A DNA stretch of 64,000 bases from Ridgeia piscesae (lineage: Eukaryota > Annelida > Polychaeta > Sabellida > Siboglinidae): assembly GCA_025642075.2 (NCBI GenBank), contig JAODUO010000955.1, positions 98,501 to 162,500 on the forward strand. The letters run 5' to 3'. Position 1 is the first letter of the stretch. Every line of letters starts with the position of its first letter. Below the pieces are notes generated by a model. The model did not search any database, was not told the origin of the DNA, and was given only the letters and a program-made list of their open reading frames with translations. Made by a program: the position numbers and the translations under genes. Shown piece by piece: positions 27,446 to 38,639 of the stretch.

Positions 27446-29068
27446 GTGTTAAGCGGTGATAATATTCAACCGCTAAAAAATATACTCAAACATCCGCTCA
27501 CATATTTGTAGGTGGTATTATTATTTTACTACGATAGTAATACATGAAATTTACCGGCTGGAATTCCGCGTAAAATATTGAGCCCCCAGCGACCATATTG
27601 AACAAATTCAGTATGACTGCTGTCCAGAGATAGCCGTGCAATAACTTGAGAACTTCGGCTAGGCGGCAAAAAGTGGTGGCTCCGGCGGGACATTTCGGGC
27701 GCACTAGCGGCGTTTTGAAAAATAATTATCTGAAATTGCGTTGTGGCCGAAGTGATATCGTTAACGACGCGACACGTATGGATGAATATTCCTCGTTTAG
27801 GCGCCATTATTTTAAGAAAGGTTTCGACAAGTTAATAAATATTAGTTAACAAGTTTTAACAATATTGCCACCTAGATAATCAACTCTAGATGGCAGGTGG
27901 ACTAGGAAGCCCTTTGGGGAATAACAAATTTTAATTATTACGATGACATCAACTTTTAGTTGTTATGTTTAACAAAGATACATACTATAAAATCAGTATT
28001 TGAGATTGTACTATTACGTGAACGTGTTTGAAAATCAAAATAATAAACCATGTTTGAGAGCAAACTACTATTCTTGAACTGAACAGATAACTGTCCAGTT
28101 TGTATAAGGTGGCACTATAAAGGAATGTCTCCAAATATTACTCTGTCATGTACACCCCCTGAGTACGGCTTTTCTGAAACCTCCGTTAAGGAGACGTTTG
28201 AATGTGCTACTAGTAAGTAAATATATCTGTTAATCATTCATTCATTCATTCTGCCATTTTATTTTCAAACGGTAGTCGAAAATAAGCAGTTTACATCAGA
28301 ACATTCGAAATAGTGGGTGATGTGTGGTTTTATTTATTTATTATTGATCTTATATGTCATTATTTTTTTTTTAAATAATTACTCACTGGGATGCCTTTTA
28401 CCACATTCAGTGCTGCCGATTATGTTTTTACAGGTTTTTTTTCTCGTGTTTACCAATCCTAATACTTGGTTCATCTGAGGGAAATATGTTTCAACGCCTC
28501 TTTTAACGAACAATAAACTTATTGAGTTGGAGTTTATAATATATTCTCGAATTAAACGTTGCATTCTGATATCGACCTCCTATGATTAACATTAAATAAA
28601 ACTGTTAATTAAATACACAATTTACTTAACAGTATACACAATATATCACTTTCTTCAACTCCATATAATCATGTTCACGTGTTATGTCATTTTAAGATAA
28701 AACGGCGTCAAAGATTAACAAGAATATCTGCATGCCTTATTCCGTTGAAATTACAGGGCCACAGGAAATTTGGGAAAAGAACACAATTGATCAAATAACA
28801 TATCAAATGCCAACTGATACATATGGCAGGAAATAACTCGATTTTTTTCCTTCAAAACGCCGCCAGTGCGACCGAGTTGCCCCGCCCTAATCAGTGGAGT
28901 TTTATGCCGTTGCATGATAATGAGCGAGATACAATGAACCGAATAATGACTTTAATATCTCAACTTTGTTAGAGACCATATAACACAGAACAGCAACAAA
29001 GGTGGCGATAATCGAGCCGACCCCCAGAGCGAGGCTCACACTGGCGGGGTTAAATCACAATTGCACAA
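27446..29068. other. spacer with an inverted-repeat pair
   Basis: No gene is recognised. Near 27675-27725 the sequence CGCACTAGCGGCGTTTTGAA is the reverse complement, with few mismatches, of TTCAAAACGCCGCCAGTGCG at 28852-28871, and similarity extends further outward (GGCGGGACATTTCGG against CCGAGTTGCCCCGCC). The pair could be the ends of a decayed 1.2-kb DNA element. A (CATT)n-like tract lies near 28236-28250. Confidence 0.4.
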
Positions 29069-29070
29069 TA

Positions 29071-29779
29071 GGGCCTGCAAGTGGGTCACGATACATGGCG
29101 TGACTCCGCGCGACTGGAGCTTATTGGGGACTAAGCGAGATTAATTGGGGACTGGACACAAGAATAATATTCTAACGATGGATGACAGTTGTAGCTTACG
29201 ACTGATGAATACTAGGAAAAATCAGTTCATAAATATCTTGTGTTATACGTTTCTTATCTTAAATGTCCGATTTAATATTGAGTTTATCACACTAGTTCAT
29301 AGACACAGCGATTTACGTAGTGCAGATAATCGACATGATGCTAGGCTGTATGTGTCTTTTACGGGATTTGCGTTTTACATTGCTGTAGGTTGTGGTTTCG
29401 ATAAGCACTTATATCTGACAAGTTGTCTAAATGCACATAATCATAACACATGTATACGTTTGGCCCAAACAGGTTGTACTGCGCGAAAACTGGCACTCTT
29501 TATTATTAGTCAAGATCGCCAAACACAAGTACTTGCCGCTATTGCCATGGCAACCACCATAATAATGGATTAAAATTCATGATTTCTGTGATTATTGTCA
29601 CCGGCAAAATGTTCCACTGCTTCTGCTTGTAATAATCCTTCGGACAATACGACTGAAATACGCTATTTCGGGACAGTTCGATTATTACGACCAAAACAAA
29701 ACAAAGTCCTATATGTTAACATGGAGAATATGGACCTCCTGCCCCCAACTTCGTTTTCGCGCGCGAGACTTGCACGCCC
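29071..29779. mobile_element. non-autonomous TA-flanked DNA element, copy 1 (709 bp)
   Basis: The element starts GGGCCTGCAAGT and ends ACTTGCACGCCC, an inverted terminal repeat of about 12 bp with one mismatch. It is flanked by TA on both sides (29069-29070, 29780-29781). A sister copy at 41266-41987 is about 95% identical by eye and has the same termini and the same TA flanks. TA target duplication fits Tc1/mariner-like or related elements. The internal ORF (142 codons from 29145) is not conserved in length between copies and resembles no transposase, so this is a non-autonomous derivative. Confidence 0.8.
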
Positions 29780-29781
29780 TA

Positions 29782-30380
29782 TTGCTGGCGCCGTCGATGC
29801 CACCCACCAGAATACGGCGGGAAAATTGGCGGATGTAGAGGTTTGAAATTGGTGGTGTATAAAATTTGAAAAACAAGCGGTAATATTGATTGATAAGTAT
29901 TATTCTTGTGTTAAGGTTATTCATAAAGTGGTACTGGACATATATTGAGTAGTAGTTTTGGTTAAAGTTTGTTAGTTAACAGTATTTTTGAACAGATTAG
30001 TATAGTGGGTGATAAAAGGGTAATCTAGGCTTCGACAAATTGAAAACAAGATTGAGCAAATCTCTTTATTTGATATAGTATATAAGAGATAAAGCAATAA
30101 GAGTAACAACTACATACGTAAGATAATACTGTGAATAGGTATCATTGTTATTAAAAATAAACAAACGTTTTAGTCGGAAACCCTTGTTTGTTTATATAGG
30201 TAGTGTCCAACGTTTCCGCTAGGGAACGGTACCAGTACAGACTAAACTTATTGTTCATGGTAGCATAGGGAGTAAGTTGTTTATAACATAAAGTGTGCTG
30301 CAGTTGCTGTACACAATAAACAAACAGTCTTTCTAAAGACTAAGTTGGTTTAAACTAAGAGTTGATTTTGACAAATCGTA
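29782..30380. other. probable 5' UTR of the LINE at 30.4 kb
   Basis: About 600 bp with no ORF lies directly upstream of the LINE ORF1. Part of it is presumably the LINE 5' UTR. The true 5' end cannot be located without other copies. Confidence 0.4.
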
Positions 30381-30396
30381 ATATGGCACCTGGCAA

Positions 30397-31442
30397 GTGA
30401 AGGCAAGGAGGCACTTGGTGTGTAACCACTGCCACAGCTTGGTGGATTTTGCCGTATCGGGGTGCGGAAAAACTTGGTCAGAGACAACGGAGGAAGGGTT
30501 TACGTTCCAATGTTTAGGATGTTGGAAAGTGGACTGTCTGACAGCAGAGTTAGCTAGGCTAACGGATATTGTGAAGGGGATGCAGAGTGGAGGGAGGGTG
30601 ATTGCAAAGACAACAAATGGAGAAAGAACAACAGGAAACATGACATGCAGGAAGGTGACAGGGGAGAAAGTGACAGTAGAAAAGGAGGGAGGGACAAGGG
30701 GACAGGAGATGAGAGAAGTAGATGCGACAGGAGGTAAAACGAATGGAAGAAAGGAAGTGAGAGGTGATGTGACCAAATGGAAGTCAATAACAAGGCGACG
30801 ACAGGAAGAAAAGAGACCGGAAAGAAAGGAACAACAGAGAAAGCGGCAGGGGAAAAGTCAGCAACCAGGGAGATGCAAAACGGAGGAGCTACTCTGAAGC
30901 AGTGATCGAGGGGGCATTGAGAACAGAAAGGGTATTTATGGGAGACTCCATTTTGCGAAAGACAGACAGGACATTAAGCAAAGGAGAAGACGTTGTTGTT
31001 TGTCTTCCGGTGGCTAGGATAGAGCATGTGACTGAACGGGTAGAGAACGTATTGGGGCATGGCCAAGGGGGGTCTATATTAGTACATGTAGGGACGAACA
31101 ATGCAGACAGGGAAGGAACAACCAGGATAGTAAAGAGATACAGAGAGTTGGTAAAGACACTGAAGAAGACGAGAGTTGAACAGATCATACTCTCAGGAAT
31201 CTTGCCAGTGATGAGGGGAACAACAATTAGAAATTGCAAGAGGATGGCAATTAACGGACTATTAGAGCAGATGTGTGAAGAAGAAGGAATTGGATTTGTA
31301 GATTTGTGGGGATATTTTGTTGGTAAAGAAGACATGTTTATGAGGAGATGGCATCCATCTAAGCGGAAAGGGCGCAGCAGTGTTCTCCGAGAACCTTCTC
31401 CGATCGATGAATAATGGAACAGGTTGCAACTTTTTAAACTAG
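30397..31442 (+). pseudogene. LINE ORF1: zinc-finger-like plus SGNH esterase, frameshifted
   Basis: The first part (to about 30890) starts with Cys/His pairs (CNHCHSLVDF, then QCLGCW) and turns into a Lys/Arg/Glu-rich linker. The second part (from about 30875, another frame) carries esterase signatures: VFMGDSILRKTD with the GDS nucleophile block, and LVHVGTNNADREG for the GTNN block. The C-terminal catalytic block is out of frame. A one-base change near 31341-31346 turns it into RWHPSKRKG, while the neighbouring frame reads DGIHLSGKGAAVF, the expected D..H motif, and continues to a stop at 31440-31442. ORF1 esterases of CR1 elements are thought to help retrotransposition. Two or three frameshifts make this copy non-functional as assembled. 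Confidence 0.8.
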
Positions 31443-31488
31443 TTTCGCAGGGGGGATACACAGAGAAGCCAAATACTAGAGGCATAGA

Positions 31489-34400
31489 TAAATATAGCAA
31501 AAAGACATCAGCAAAGAACATGCAGCCTGGAAAGCCCTACGGAATTTGGTTATAAATGTGTTTGTTTAAATGCAAGGAGCATAGTAAACAAAAGAAATGA
31601 ACTAAACATTATGGTAGAAGATATTGACCCTCACATAATAGGTATAACTGAATCTTGGGCCACACCCGATATATCAGATGCCGAATTAGGAATGACAGGG
31701 TATGTAATGTTTAGGAAAGATAGATTAGGAAGAAGGGGAGGCAGAGTTATTTTATATATTAAAGAATCCATCCAGGCTTATGAAATAAAATTAGAAAAAG
31801 AAGCAGAATGTGAAGAAGCTGTCTGGTGTAACATAGTTACAGGAAACTCAACATTAACTGTTGGGTTAGTGTATCGGAGTCCAAACATAAGCATGGAAGA
31901 GAATGAAAAAATACATAACGCTATCAAAGAAGTGAGTAAACGGGACTGTATTATTATGGGGGATTTTAACCATGGGCATATACAGTGGACATCTCTACAG
32001 AGTACCGGGAGAGAGGATCAAGAGTTTTTAAATTTAGTACAATATAGTTTCCTTTCTCAACATGTGTTAGAAGCAACCAGGGGCGAGAACGTGTTAGACA
32101 TTGTATTGAGCTCACAGAAGGAATTTGTTGATAATGTGAAGATATGTGAGCCATTGGGGTGTAGTGATCACAACCAGATACATTTTATCATCAAAGTAAA
32201 GGGAGAACGGAATAGAAAAATAAGGTACAAGAAACAATTTCACAAAGGAAGATATAAGGACATGAGGGAATATTTAGCAAAGATAGACTGGAATAACACA
32301 GTGAAGAATAAGACAGCAACAGAATGCTGGAATATTTTAAAGAGTGAAATTGACTGCGTCATTGACAAATTTGTCCCCTTGAAAAAACAGGGGAAACGGT
32401 CAAAGAAGAAACACTTATCGAAGGAAGCCATTAGAAAAATCAAGTACAAGCAAATGATGTGGAAGACATATAGACATACCGGAAGTGAAGAAGACTATAG
32501 CATTTATAAAGAAGCACTTAATCAAGCTACAGCTGAAATTAGAAATTCAAAGAGAAGCTACGAATAAAAAATAGCTTTTAATATAAAACATGATAGCAAG
32601 AGTTTTTATGCGTATGCTCGAAGTAAACAGAAAGTTCAGGATAAGGTCGGTCCTCTAGAAGGTAGTGATGGAAACATAATAACAGAGGGATTCTTAATGG
32701 CAGAAAACCTAAATGAGTACTTTAGTTCGGTGTTTACCAGGGAAGATATTAGTATATTACCAGTACTTGAGACTAAGTTCGAAGGGAGAGAGTTTGACTA
32801 TTTAGGACAACTAATTGTAACCCCAACAATGGTAGCTATGAAAATAAGAGATATGAAGGATAATAAATCACCTGGAGTGGATGGGATTCCTCCCAAATTA
32901 CTATTGGAAATTGTAGAACAAATCAGCATACCGCTTGCAACAGTGTTCAATTTGTCATTAGAGGAGGGAATAGTTCCGTTAGAATGGAAAGAAGCAAACA
33001 TTATACCATTATTTAAAAAAGGTTCGAGAAACAAGTCAGAGAACTATAGACCAGTGAGTTTAACATCGGTGATTTGCAAACTATTAGAAAGGCTAATTAA
33101 AGATCACCTGGTTGATTTTCTTGTTAAAAATAAATTGATAAACCCATCTCAACATGGGTTTTTAAAAGCGAGGTCATGCTTAACAAATATGTTATGTTTT
33201 TTGGAAGATGTCACAAAGTGGCTAGATGAGGGATCACCAGTAGATATAATCTACTTAGATTTTAAAAAAGCCTTTGACAAAGTGCCACACCAAAGACTAC
33301 TACTTAAACTAAAGGCCCATGGCATAGGAAATGGAATGATCAACTGGATAGAAAAATGGCTTATTGATAGAAGACAAAGAGTAGTAGTTGATGGGGAGGT
33401 TTCAAACTGGAAAGCTATCAAAGAAGTGAGTAAACGGGACTGTATTATTATGGGGGATTTTAACCATGGGCATATACAGTGGACATCTCTACAGAGTACC
33501 GAGAGAGAGGATCAAGAGTTTTTAAATTTAGTACTAGATAGTTTCCTTTCTTAACATGTGTTAGAAGCAACCAGGGGCGAGAACGTGTTAGACATTGTAT
33601 TGAGCTCACAAAAGGAATTTGTTGATAATGTGAAGATATGTGAGCCACTGGGGTGTAGTGATCACAACCAGATACATTTTATCATCAAAGTAAAGGGAGA
33701 ACGGAATAGAAAAATAAGGTACAAGAAACAATTTCACAAAGGAAGATATAAGGACATGAGGGAATATTTAGCAAAGATAGACTGGAATAACACACTGAAG
33801 AATAAGACAGCAACAGAATGCTGGAATATTTTAAAGAGTGAAATTGACTGCGTCGTTGACAAATTTGTCCCCTTGAAAAAACAGGGGAAACGGTCAAAGA
33901 AGAAACACTTATCGAAGGAAGCCATTAGAAAAATCAAGTACAAGCAAATGATGTGGAAGACATATAGACATACCGGAAGTGAAGAAGACTATAGCATTTA
34001 TAAAGAAGCACTTAATCAAGCTACAGCTGAAATTAGAAATTCAAAGAGAAGCTACGAACAAAAAATAGCTTTTAATATAAAACATGACAGCAAGAGTTTT
34101 TATGCGTATGTTCGAAGTAAACAGAAAGTTCAGGATAAGGTCGGTCCTCTAAAAGGTAGTGATGGAAACATAATAACAGAGGGATTCTTAATGGCAGAAA
34201 ACCTAAATGAATACTTTAGTTCGGTGTTTACCATGGAAGATATTAGTATATTACCAGTACTTGAGACTAAGTTCGAGGGGAGAGAGTTTGACTATTTATG
34301 ACAACTAATTGTAACCCCAACAATGGTAGCTATGAAAATAAGAGATATGAAGGATAATAAATCACCTGGAGTGGATGGGTTTCCTCCCAAATTACTATTG

Positions 34401-35637
34401 GAAATTGTAGAACAAATCAGCATACCGCTTGCAACAGTGTTCAATTTGTCATTAGAGGAGGGAATAGTTCCGTTAGAATGGAAAGAAGCAAACATTATAC
34501 CATTATTTAAAAAAGGTTCGAGAAACAAGTCAGAGAACTATAGACCAGTGAGTTTAACATCGGTGATTTGCAAACTATTAGAAAGACTAATTAAAGATCA
34601 CCTGGTTGATTTTCTTGTTAAAAATAAATTGATAAACCCATCTCAACATGCGTTTTTAAAAGCGAGGTCATGCTTAACAAATATGTTATGTTTTTTGGAA
34701 GATGTCACAAAGTGGGTAGATGAGGGATCACCAGTAGATATAATCTACTTAGATTTAAAAAAGCCTTTGACAAAGTGCCACACCAAAGACTACTACTTAA
34801 ACTAAAGGCCCATGGCATAGGAAATGGAATGATCAACTGGATAGAAAAATGGCTTATTGATAGAAGACAAAGAGTAGTAGTTGATGGGGAGGTTTCAAAC
34901 TGGAAATCGGTTTTGAGTGGAGTACCGCAGGAATCAGTACTGGGACCTATTTTATTCTTAATATATATCAATGATTTGGATGACGACATAACAAGCAAGG
35001 TGTTGAAGTTTGCAGACGACACAAAAGTGTTTAGGAAAATTAAAAGTGATGCAGATAGACAGCATTTACAAGATGATCTTAATAAGTTGATAGAATGGTC
35101 TGAGAAGTGGCAAATGCTGTTTAATTTTGGAAAGTGTAAGTGCCTCCACACAGGACATGGGAATGAAGATGCACAATATACAATGGGTGGTACTGTACAA
35201 AATACTACCTTAAAGGAAAAGGACTTAGGGTTAACTATTAGTGCTGACATGAAGGTATCAGAGCAGTGTGGAATTGCAGCAGCGAAAGGAAACCAGATTC
35301 TAGGATTAATTAGGGCGAAATATAGTGTACAAAGAAAAGAACTAATAATACAGCTGTATAAAACAATAGTTAGGCCTCACTTAGAATATTGTATACAAGC
35401 ATGGAGGCCATGTCGCAAGAAGGATATTGATATGCTAGAAAGAGTACAAAGGAGAGCAACCAAAATGATACCAAAACTCAGGAATATTAGTTATGAAATG
35501 CGTCTAAAAGAATGTGGTTTAACAACACCAGAAACCAGAAGATTGAGAGGAGATCAGATTGAGGTGTTTAAAATATTGAATGGATATGAAAATATTGACA
35601 GAAATAAACAAGCCGATGTCAGTCACAGGGCGTGAGC
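31489..35637 (+). pseudogene. LINE ORF2: APE endonuclease and reverse transcriptase, rearranged
   Basis: The endonuclease begins CLNARSIVNKRNEL (about 31560), with HIIGITESWATP, MGDFNHGHIQW, LDIVLSS and GCSDHNQIHF giving the catalytic blocks. The RT begins with SPGVDGIPPKLL and KKGSRNKSENYRPVSLTS, and motif A is IIYLDFKKAFDKVPH. After VSNWK (33413) the sequence jumps back to KEVSKRDCIIMGDFN and repeats the endonuclease C-terminus and the first half of the RT. After the second VSNWK it goes on to LSGVPQESVLGPILF (motif B) and LKFADDTKVF (motif C), so only one complete palm exists. Copy 1 has a TAA at 32565. Copy 2 has stops near 33552 and 34299 and a one-base deletion near 34757. LINE 3' processing and target-primed reverse transcription would need an intact form. 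Confidence 0.85.
31920..34906 (+). repeat. 1.49-kb direct tandem duplication inside the LINE ORF2
   Basis: 31920-33413 (1494 bp) and 33414-34906 (1493 bp) are about 99% identical, with some 15 substitutions and one deletion. The breakpoint joins CTGGAAA of the RT to GCTATCAAAGAAGTG of the endonuclease, with no obvious microhomology. Confidence 0.93.
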
Positions 35638-35920
35638 AGTTAGCGCACCCCATGCAGGGCCAGATCGACGCATATCAAGACAGCAAAGGCGATGTCTTGC
35701 GATTTACGGATAAATCCCCAAAACTAAGGCTACATCATTAATAGTTATTATGCATTACGCAGATTTATCTGTTTAAATTTTAAATTTGTAAAAGTGTGCT
35801 CATTGTTTTTATTTCGACTTCGCAATGCACACGCAATACATCGCCTTTGCGGCACTGATTCATCTGGGATGCGCTAACTGCTCACATCCTGTTAGTGAAT
35901 GACATCGCCATCGGCTTGTT
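35607..35920. mobile_element. palindromic MITE, 314 bp, TA target duplication
   Basis: The ends AACAAGCCGATG and CATCGGCTTGTT are perfect inverted repeats. Similarity continues inward for about 100 bp on each side (GTGAGCAGTTAGCGCA and AAAGGCGATGT on the left against their complements on the right). TA lies immediately outside both ends (35605-35606 and 35921-35922). There is no ORF. Foldback structure and TA flanks fit a Tc1/mariner-type MITE. Its left end coincides with the point where LINE sequence stops. Confidence 0.85.
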
Positions 35921-36099
35921 TACGTCGACTCGACGGCATTAAATTAATCTAAAACACAATTTAAAAAAATAGTATCTTATTCTTTGTACCGAAAATTATA
36001 CAGAATGACATTCCGAACACATACATATAGAAAACAGGTGATAAAACCATTTTGAAAAGGCGCTCATAATTTAGGCCAGTTAATTGGAAGATTACGTAC

Positions 36100-36214
36100 C
36101 GAGCTTTCCGTCAGTTTCCACATCGACGTCGAAAGTGGTCACATCTTCAATATTGACAATCTGTGTCGTGTTGTCATCCTCAAAATTTACCCAGGCATGA
36201 CACTGTACCTCCAT
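36100..36214 (-). CDS. possible small coding exon
   Basis: On the minus strand an ATG opens a 38-codon acidic peptide (MEVQCHAWVNFEDDNTTQ, later TTFDVDVETDGKLG) that runs into a good donor (CTCG followed by GTACGTAAT). The frame could also begin further upstream after a TTGATGCAG acceptor. Amino-acid use looks protein-like and unlike the surrounding AT-rich DNA. I do not recognise the family, and no partner exon was found in the window. Confidence 0.3.
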
Positions 36215-36536
36215 TCTGCATCAATGGCGATTTGAGATGTAGCTTTCTAAGATGTTTAACCTCCGAATTATGTGATCAAGGGAACATTGCGAACACTAGT
36301 TCATTTAAATATCCCGCGATGAGCCCCGCAGAAATCAGCTGTCGTATTCTGATTGGTTTATTATTTGTAGACTTAAATACGATTACATGTTCAATAAGAT
36401 AGGGTAGTTAGTTATAATAGAAAATTAAAAAAGAATAATGTATCCCAATTGATGATGTAAGAACACATAAAATATGTAACTGTGTAACAACAGTTGATTA
36501 ATCAAATGAGCTGCTGCGAACTCGAAGTCACGTGTG

Positions 36537-37715
36537 GTTCAATGGTATTGAATGGTATTCTCATATACAATTGAGAGTACCACTGAAGCCTGATTTTATC
36601 ATTGAACGGTCCAATGGTATTGAATGGTATTTTATATACCATTGAGCGTACCGCTAAAATAATGCTTTACTACTGAATTGTCTATTGGTACGTACTGAGT
36701 GATATTCTCAAATACCATTGAGAATACTACTAAAGTCTGATTTATTGTTGAACAATATGTTTAAATACCATTGAGAAAATAATTGATTTTTTTTAATTAT
36801 TGAATGATTCAATGGTACTGATTGGTATCAAATACCAATGAGAATACCACTGAAGTCTGATTTATTGATTGTTGAACAGTATGTTCAAATACCATTGAGA
36901 GAACCATTGAAACAAAATGTTATCACTGAATGGTCCAATGGTATTCTCAAATAGCATTGAGAATACCACTGAAATCTGACTTGTTATTGATAAGTATGTT
37001 CCAATACCACTGGGAGTACCATTGAAGCCTGATTTTATCATTGAATGGTCCAATGGTACTGATGATATTCTCAAATACCATTGAGAATACCACTGAAGTT
37101 TGATTCATTGTTGAAAAGTATGTTCAGATACCATTGAGAGTACCATTGAAACATGATTTATCATTGAGTAGTCCAATGGTATTGAACGGTATTCTCAAAT
37201 ACCATTGAGAATACCACTGAAGTCTGATTTATTGTTGAAAATATGTTCAGATACCATTGAGAGTACCATTGAAACATAATTTATCATTGAGTAGTCCAAT
37301 GGTATTGAACGGTACTCTCAAGTATCATTGAGAATACCACTGATGTCTGATTTATTGTGGAAAAGTATGTTCAGATACCACTGAGAGTATCATTGAAACA
37401 TGTTTTATCATTGAGTAGTCCAATGGTATTCAATGGTTTTCTGAAATACCATTGAGAATACACTGAGAATAATATTTTAACCCTGGATGGTCCAATGGTC
37501 CTGAATGGTATTATGAATTACCATTCACAGTACCATTGAGTCCTACAGAAATACCATTGAATAGCCCAAAGTACCATAGAGCCTACTGAAATACCATTGA
37601 ATGGTCCAATGGTACTGAATGGTATTACAAATTACCACTGGGAATACCATTGAGTCCTACTGAAATACCATTGAATGATCCAATGGTATTCAATGGTATA
37701 CAATTGGCTCTTTTT
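36537..37715. repeat. palindrome-rich satellite, period about 115-125 bp
   Basis: About nine diverged units. Each contains CCAATGGTATTGAATGGTAT, then CAAATACCATTGAGAATACC, a TGATTTATTGTTGAA stretch, and a second ACCATTGAGAGTACCATTGA. ATGGTATT and AATACCAT recur in both orientations, so each unit can fold into short cruciforms. CCAATGG anchors lie near 36933, 37050, 37172, 37295 and 37420. No coding potential. Confidence 0.9.
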
Positions 37716-38023
37716 TGTAAGGGGAACATAACCTTGTACAATTAACATCAGATTCACGATTGTGCTGTTCTTGTACTGGCTTGCTTGATCCAACCAACGA
37801 TGACCTTTACGATGATGCAACATTGCACCATTTCATCTGACAGCACCGCGATGCTCTTTGGTTTCAAGTACACCGTTAACTGCCTTGTAGTGTATCACTG
37901 CAGGAGGAGCTTTCACTTGGTCCTTAGAGTAGTACACGCTGCTTATTTCCTCCAGAAAATGGCACATGTAGTTCTCGGTGAAATATATTTGCAAGGTGCA
38001 TTAGGTTTCTGCGTGAGTGTGTT
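37716..38023. other. unassigned spacer
   Basis: About 300 bp between the palindromic satellite and the small minus frame at 38024; no feature is recognised. Confidence 0.4.
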
Positions 38024-38380
38024 TTAAGAATGGCAATGTTCTCGTATTGAGTGCGGTTTGGAGGCATGCTTTCCAAGAAATCGTCTTTGCAGTGAAAATG
38101 AACTTCGAAATAGTCTCTCATCTACAAGTGTTGTTTTCTTTATGGTAGCATCTTTATATGTGCGTTGATGTCCAACGTCGGTCAGTTCTTCGGTCGGTGT
38201 ATTCGCATCTTTCTCTGGAATGTTATGTCTTCTTTTCTTTCTAGCTTCCGGGATCAAGTCAACTGTTTTAACACAGTACATTTTGATTGTTTGCTGACTT
38301 TCGCGGCATTTTACTGGAACTTTAAAACAACACAAGCACAATAGCACTCCAATCACTAAATATAATAGGAAGGTACCCAA
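38024..38380 (-). CDS. hypothetical small membrane-anchored protein or exon
   Basis: A 118-codon minus frame begins MGTFLLYLVIGVLLCLCCF, a convincing N-terminal hydrophobic segment (residues 3-20), followed by a basic and polar tail (EARKKRRHNIPEKD, later RRFLGKHASKP). No family is recognised. It lies in otherwise gene-free DNA and could equally be a chance ORF. Confidence 0.25.
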   Translation of the reverse strand: MGTFLLYLVIGVLLCLCCFKVPVKCRESQQTIKMYCVKTVDLIPEARKKRRHNIPEKDANTPTEELTDVGHQRTYKDATIKKTTLVDERLFRSSFSLQRRFLGKHASKPHSIREHCHS

Positions 38381-38639
38381 GATATATTACATGCTACAAT
38401 GAAATGATAAATACTCAGAAAACATAGTCATGTGAATTCTGTTATTTATTCCACGGGCCCGTGAAACGTAGTATTATGTTGCATGTGTCTGAATGTGTTG
38501 AAATGTTTCTGTTATGAATTCCACTTGCGTTTCGTTGACTTGATACTATTTGGTTTATTAACAGCATTCCTTTCACATGTGTGTATTTTACAATATCAAT
38601 AAATGTTTACTATAGTGTTTTATATGTCCTGTGTGTAAG

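Larger units (their letters stand above)
30381..35606 (+). mobile_element. CR1-like LINE with esterase ORF1 and internally duplicated ORF2
   Basis: A long LINE in plus orientation. ORF1 has a zinc-finger-like start and an SGNH esterase domain; ORF2 has an APE-type endonuclease and a reverse transcriptase. Esterase plus finger domains in ORF1 are typical of the CR1 group. A 1.49-kb block of ORF2 is present twice in tandem. The element breaks off inside the RT C-terminal region (NGYENIDRNK), exactly where a MITE begins, and no LINE sequence is seen beyond the MITE. The RT C-terminal end and 3' UTR are therefore missing. Confidence 0.88.

Noticed and set aside
29145..29573. 142-codon ORF inside the TA-flanked element
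   Set aside because: It is not preserved in the sister copy, which keeps only 73 codons, and has no transposase signature.
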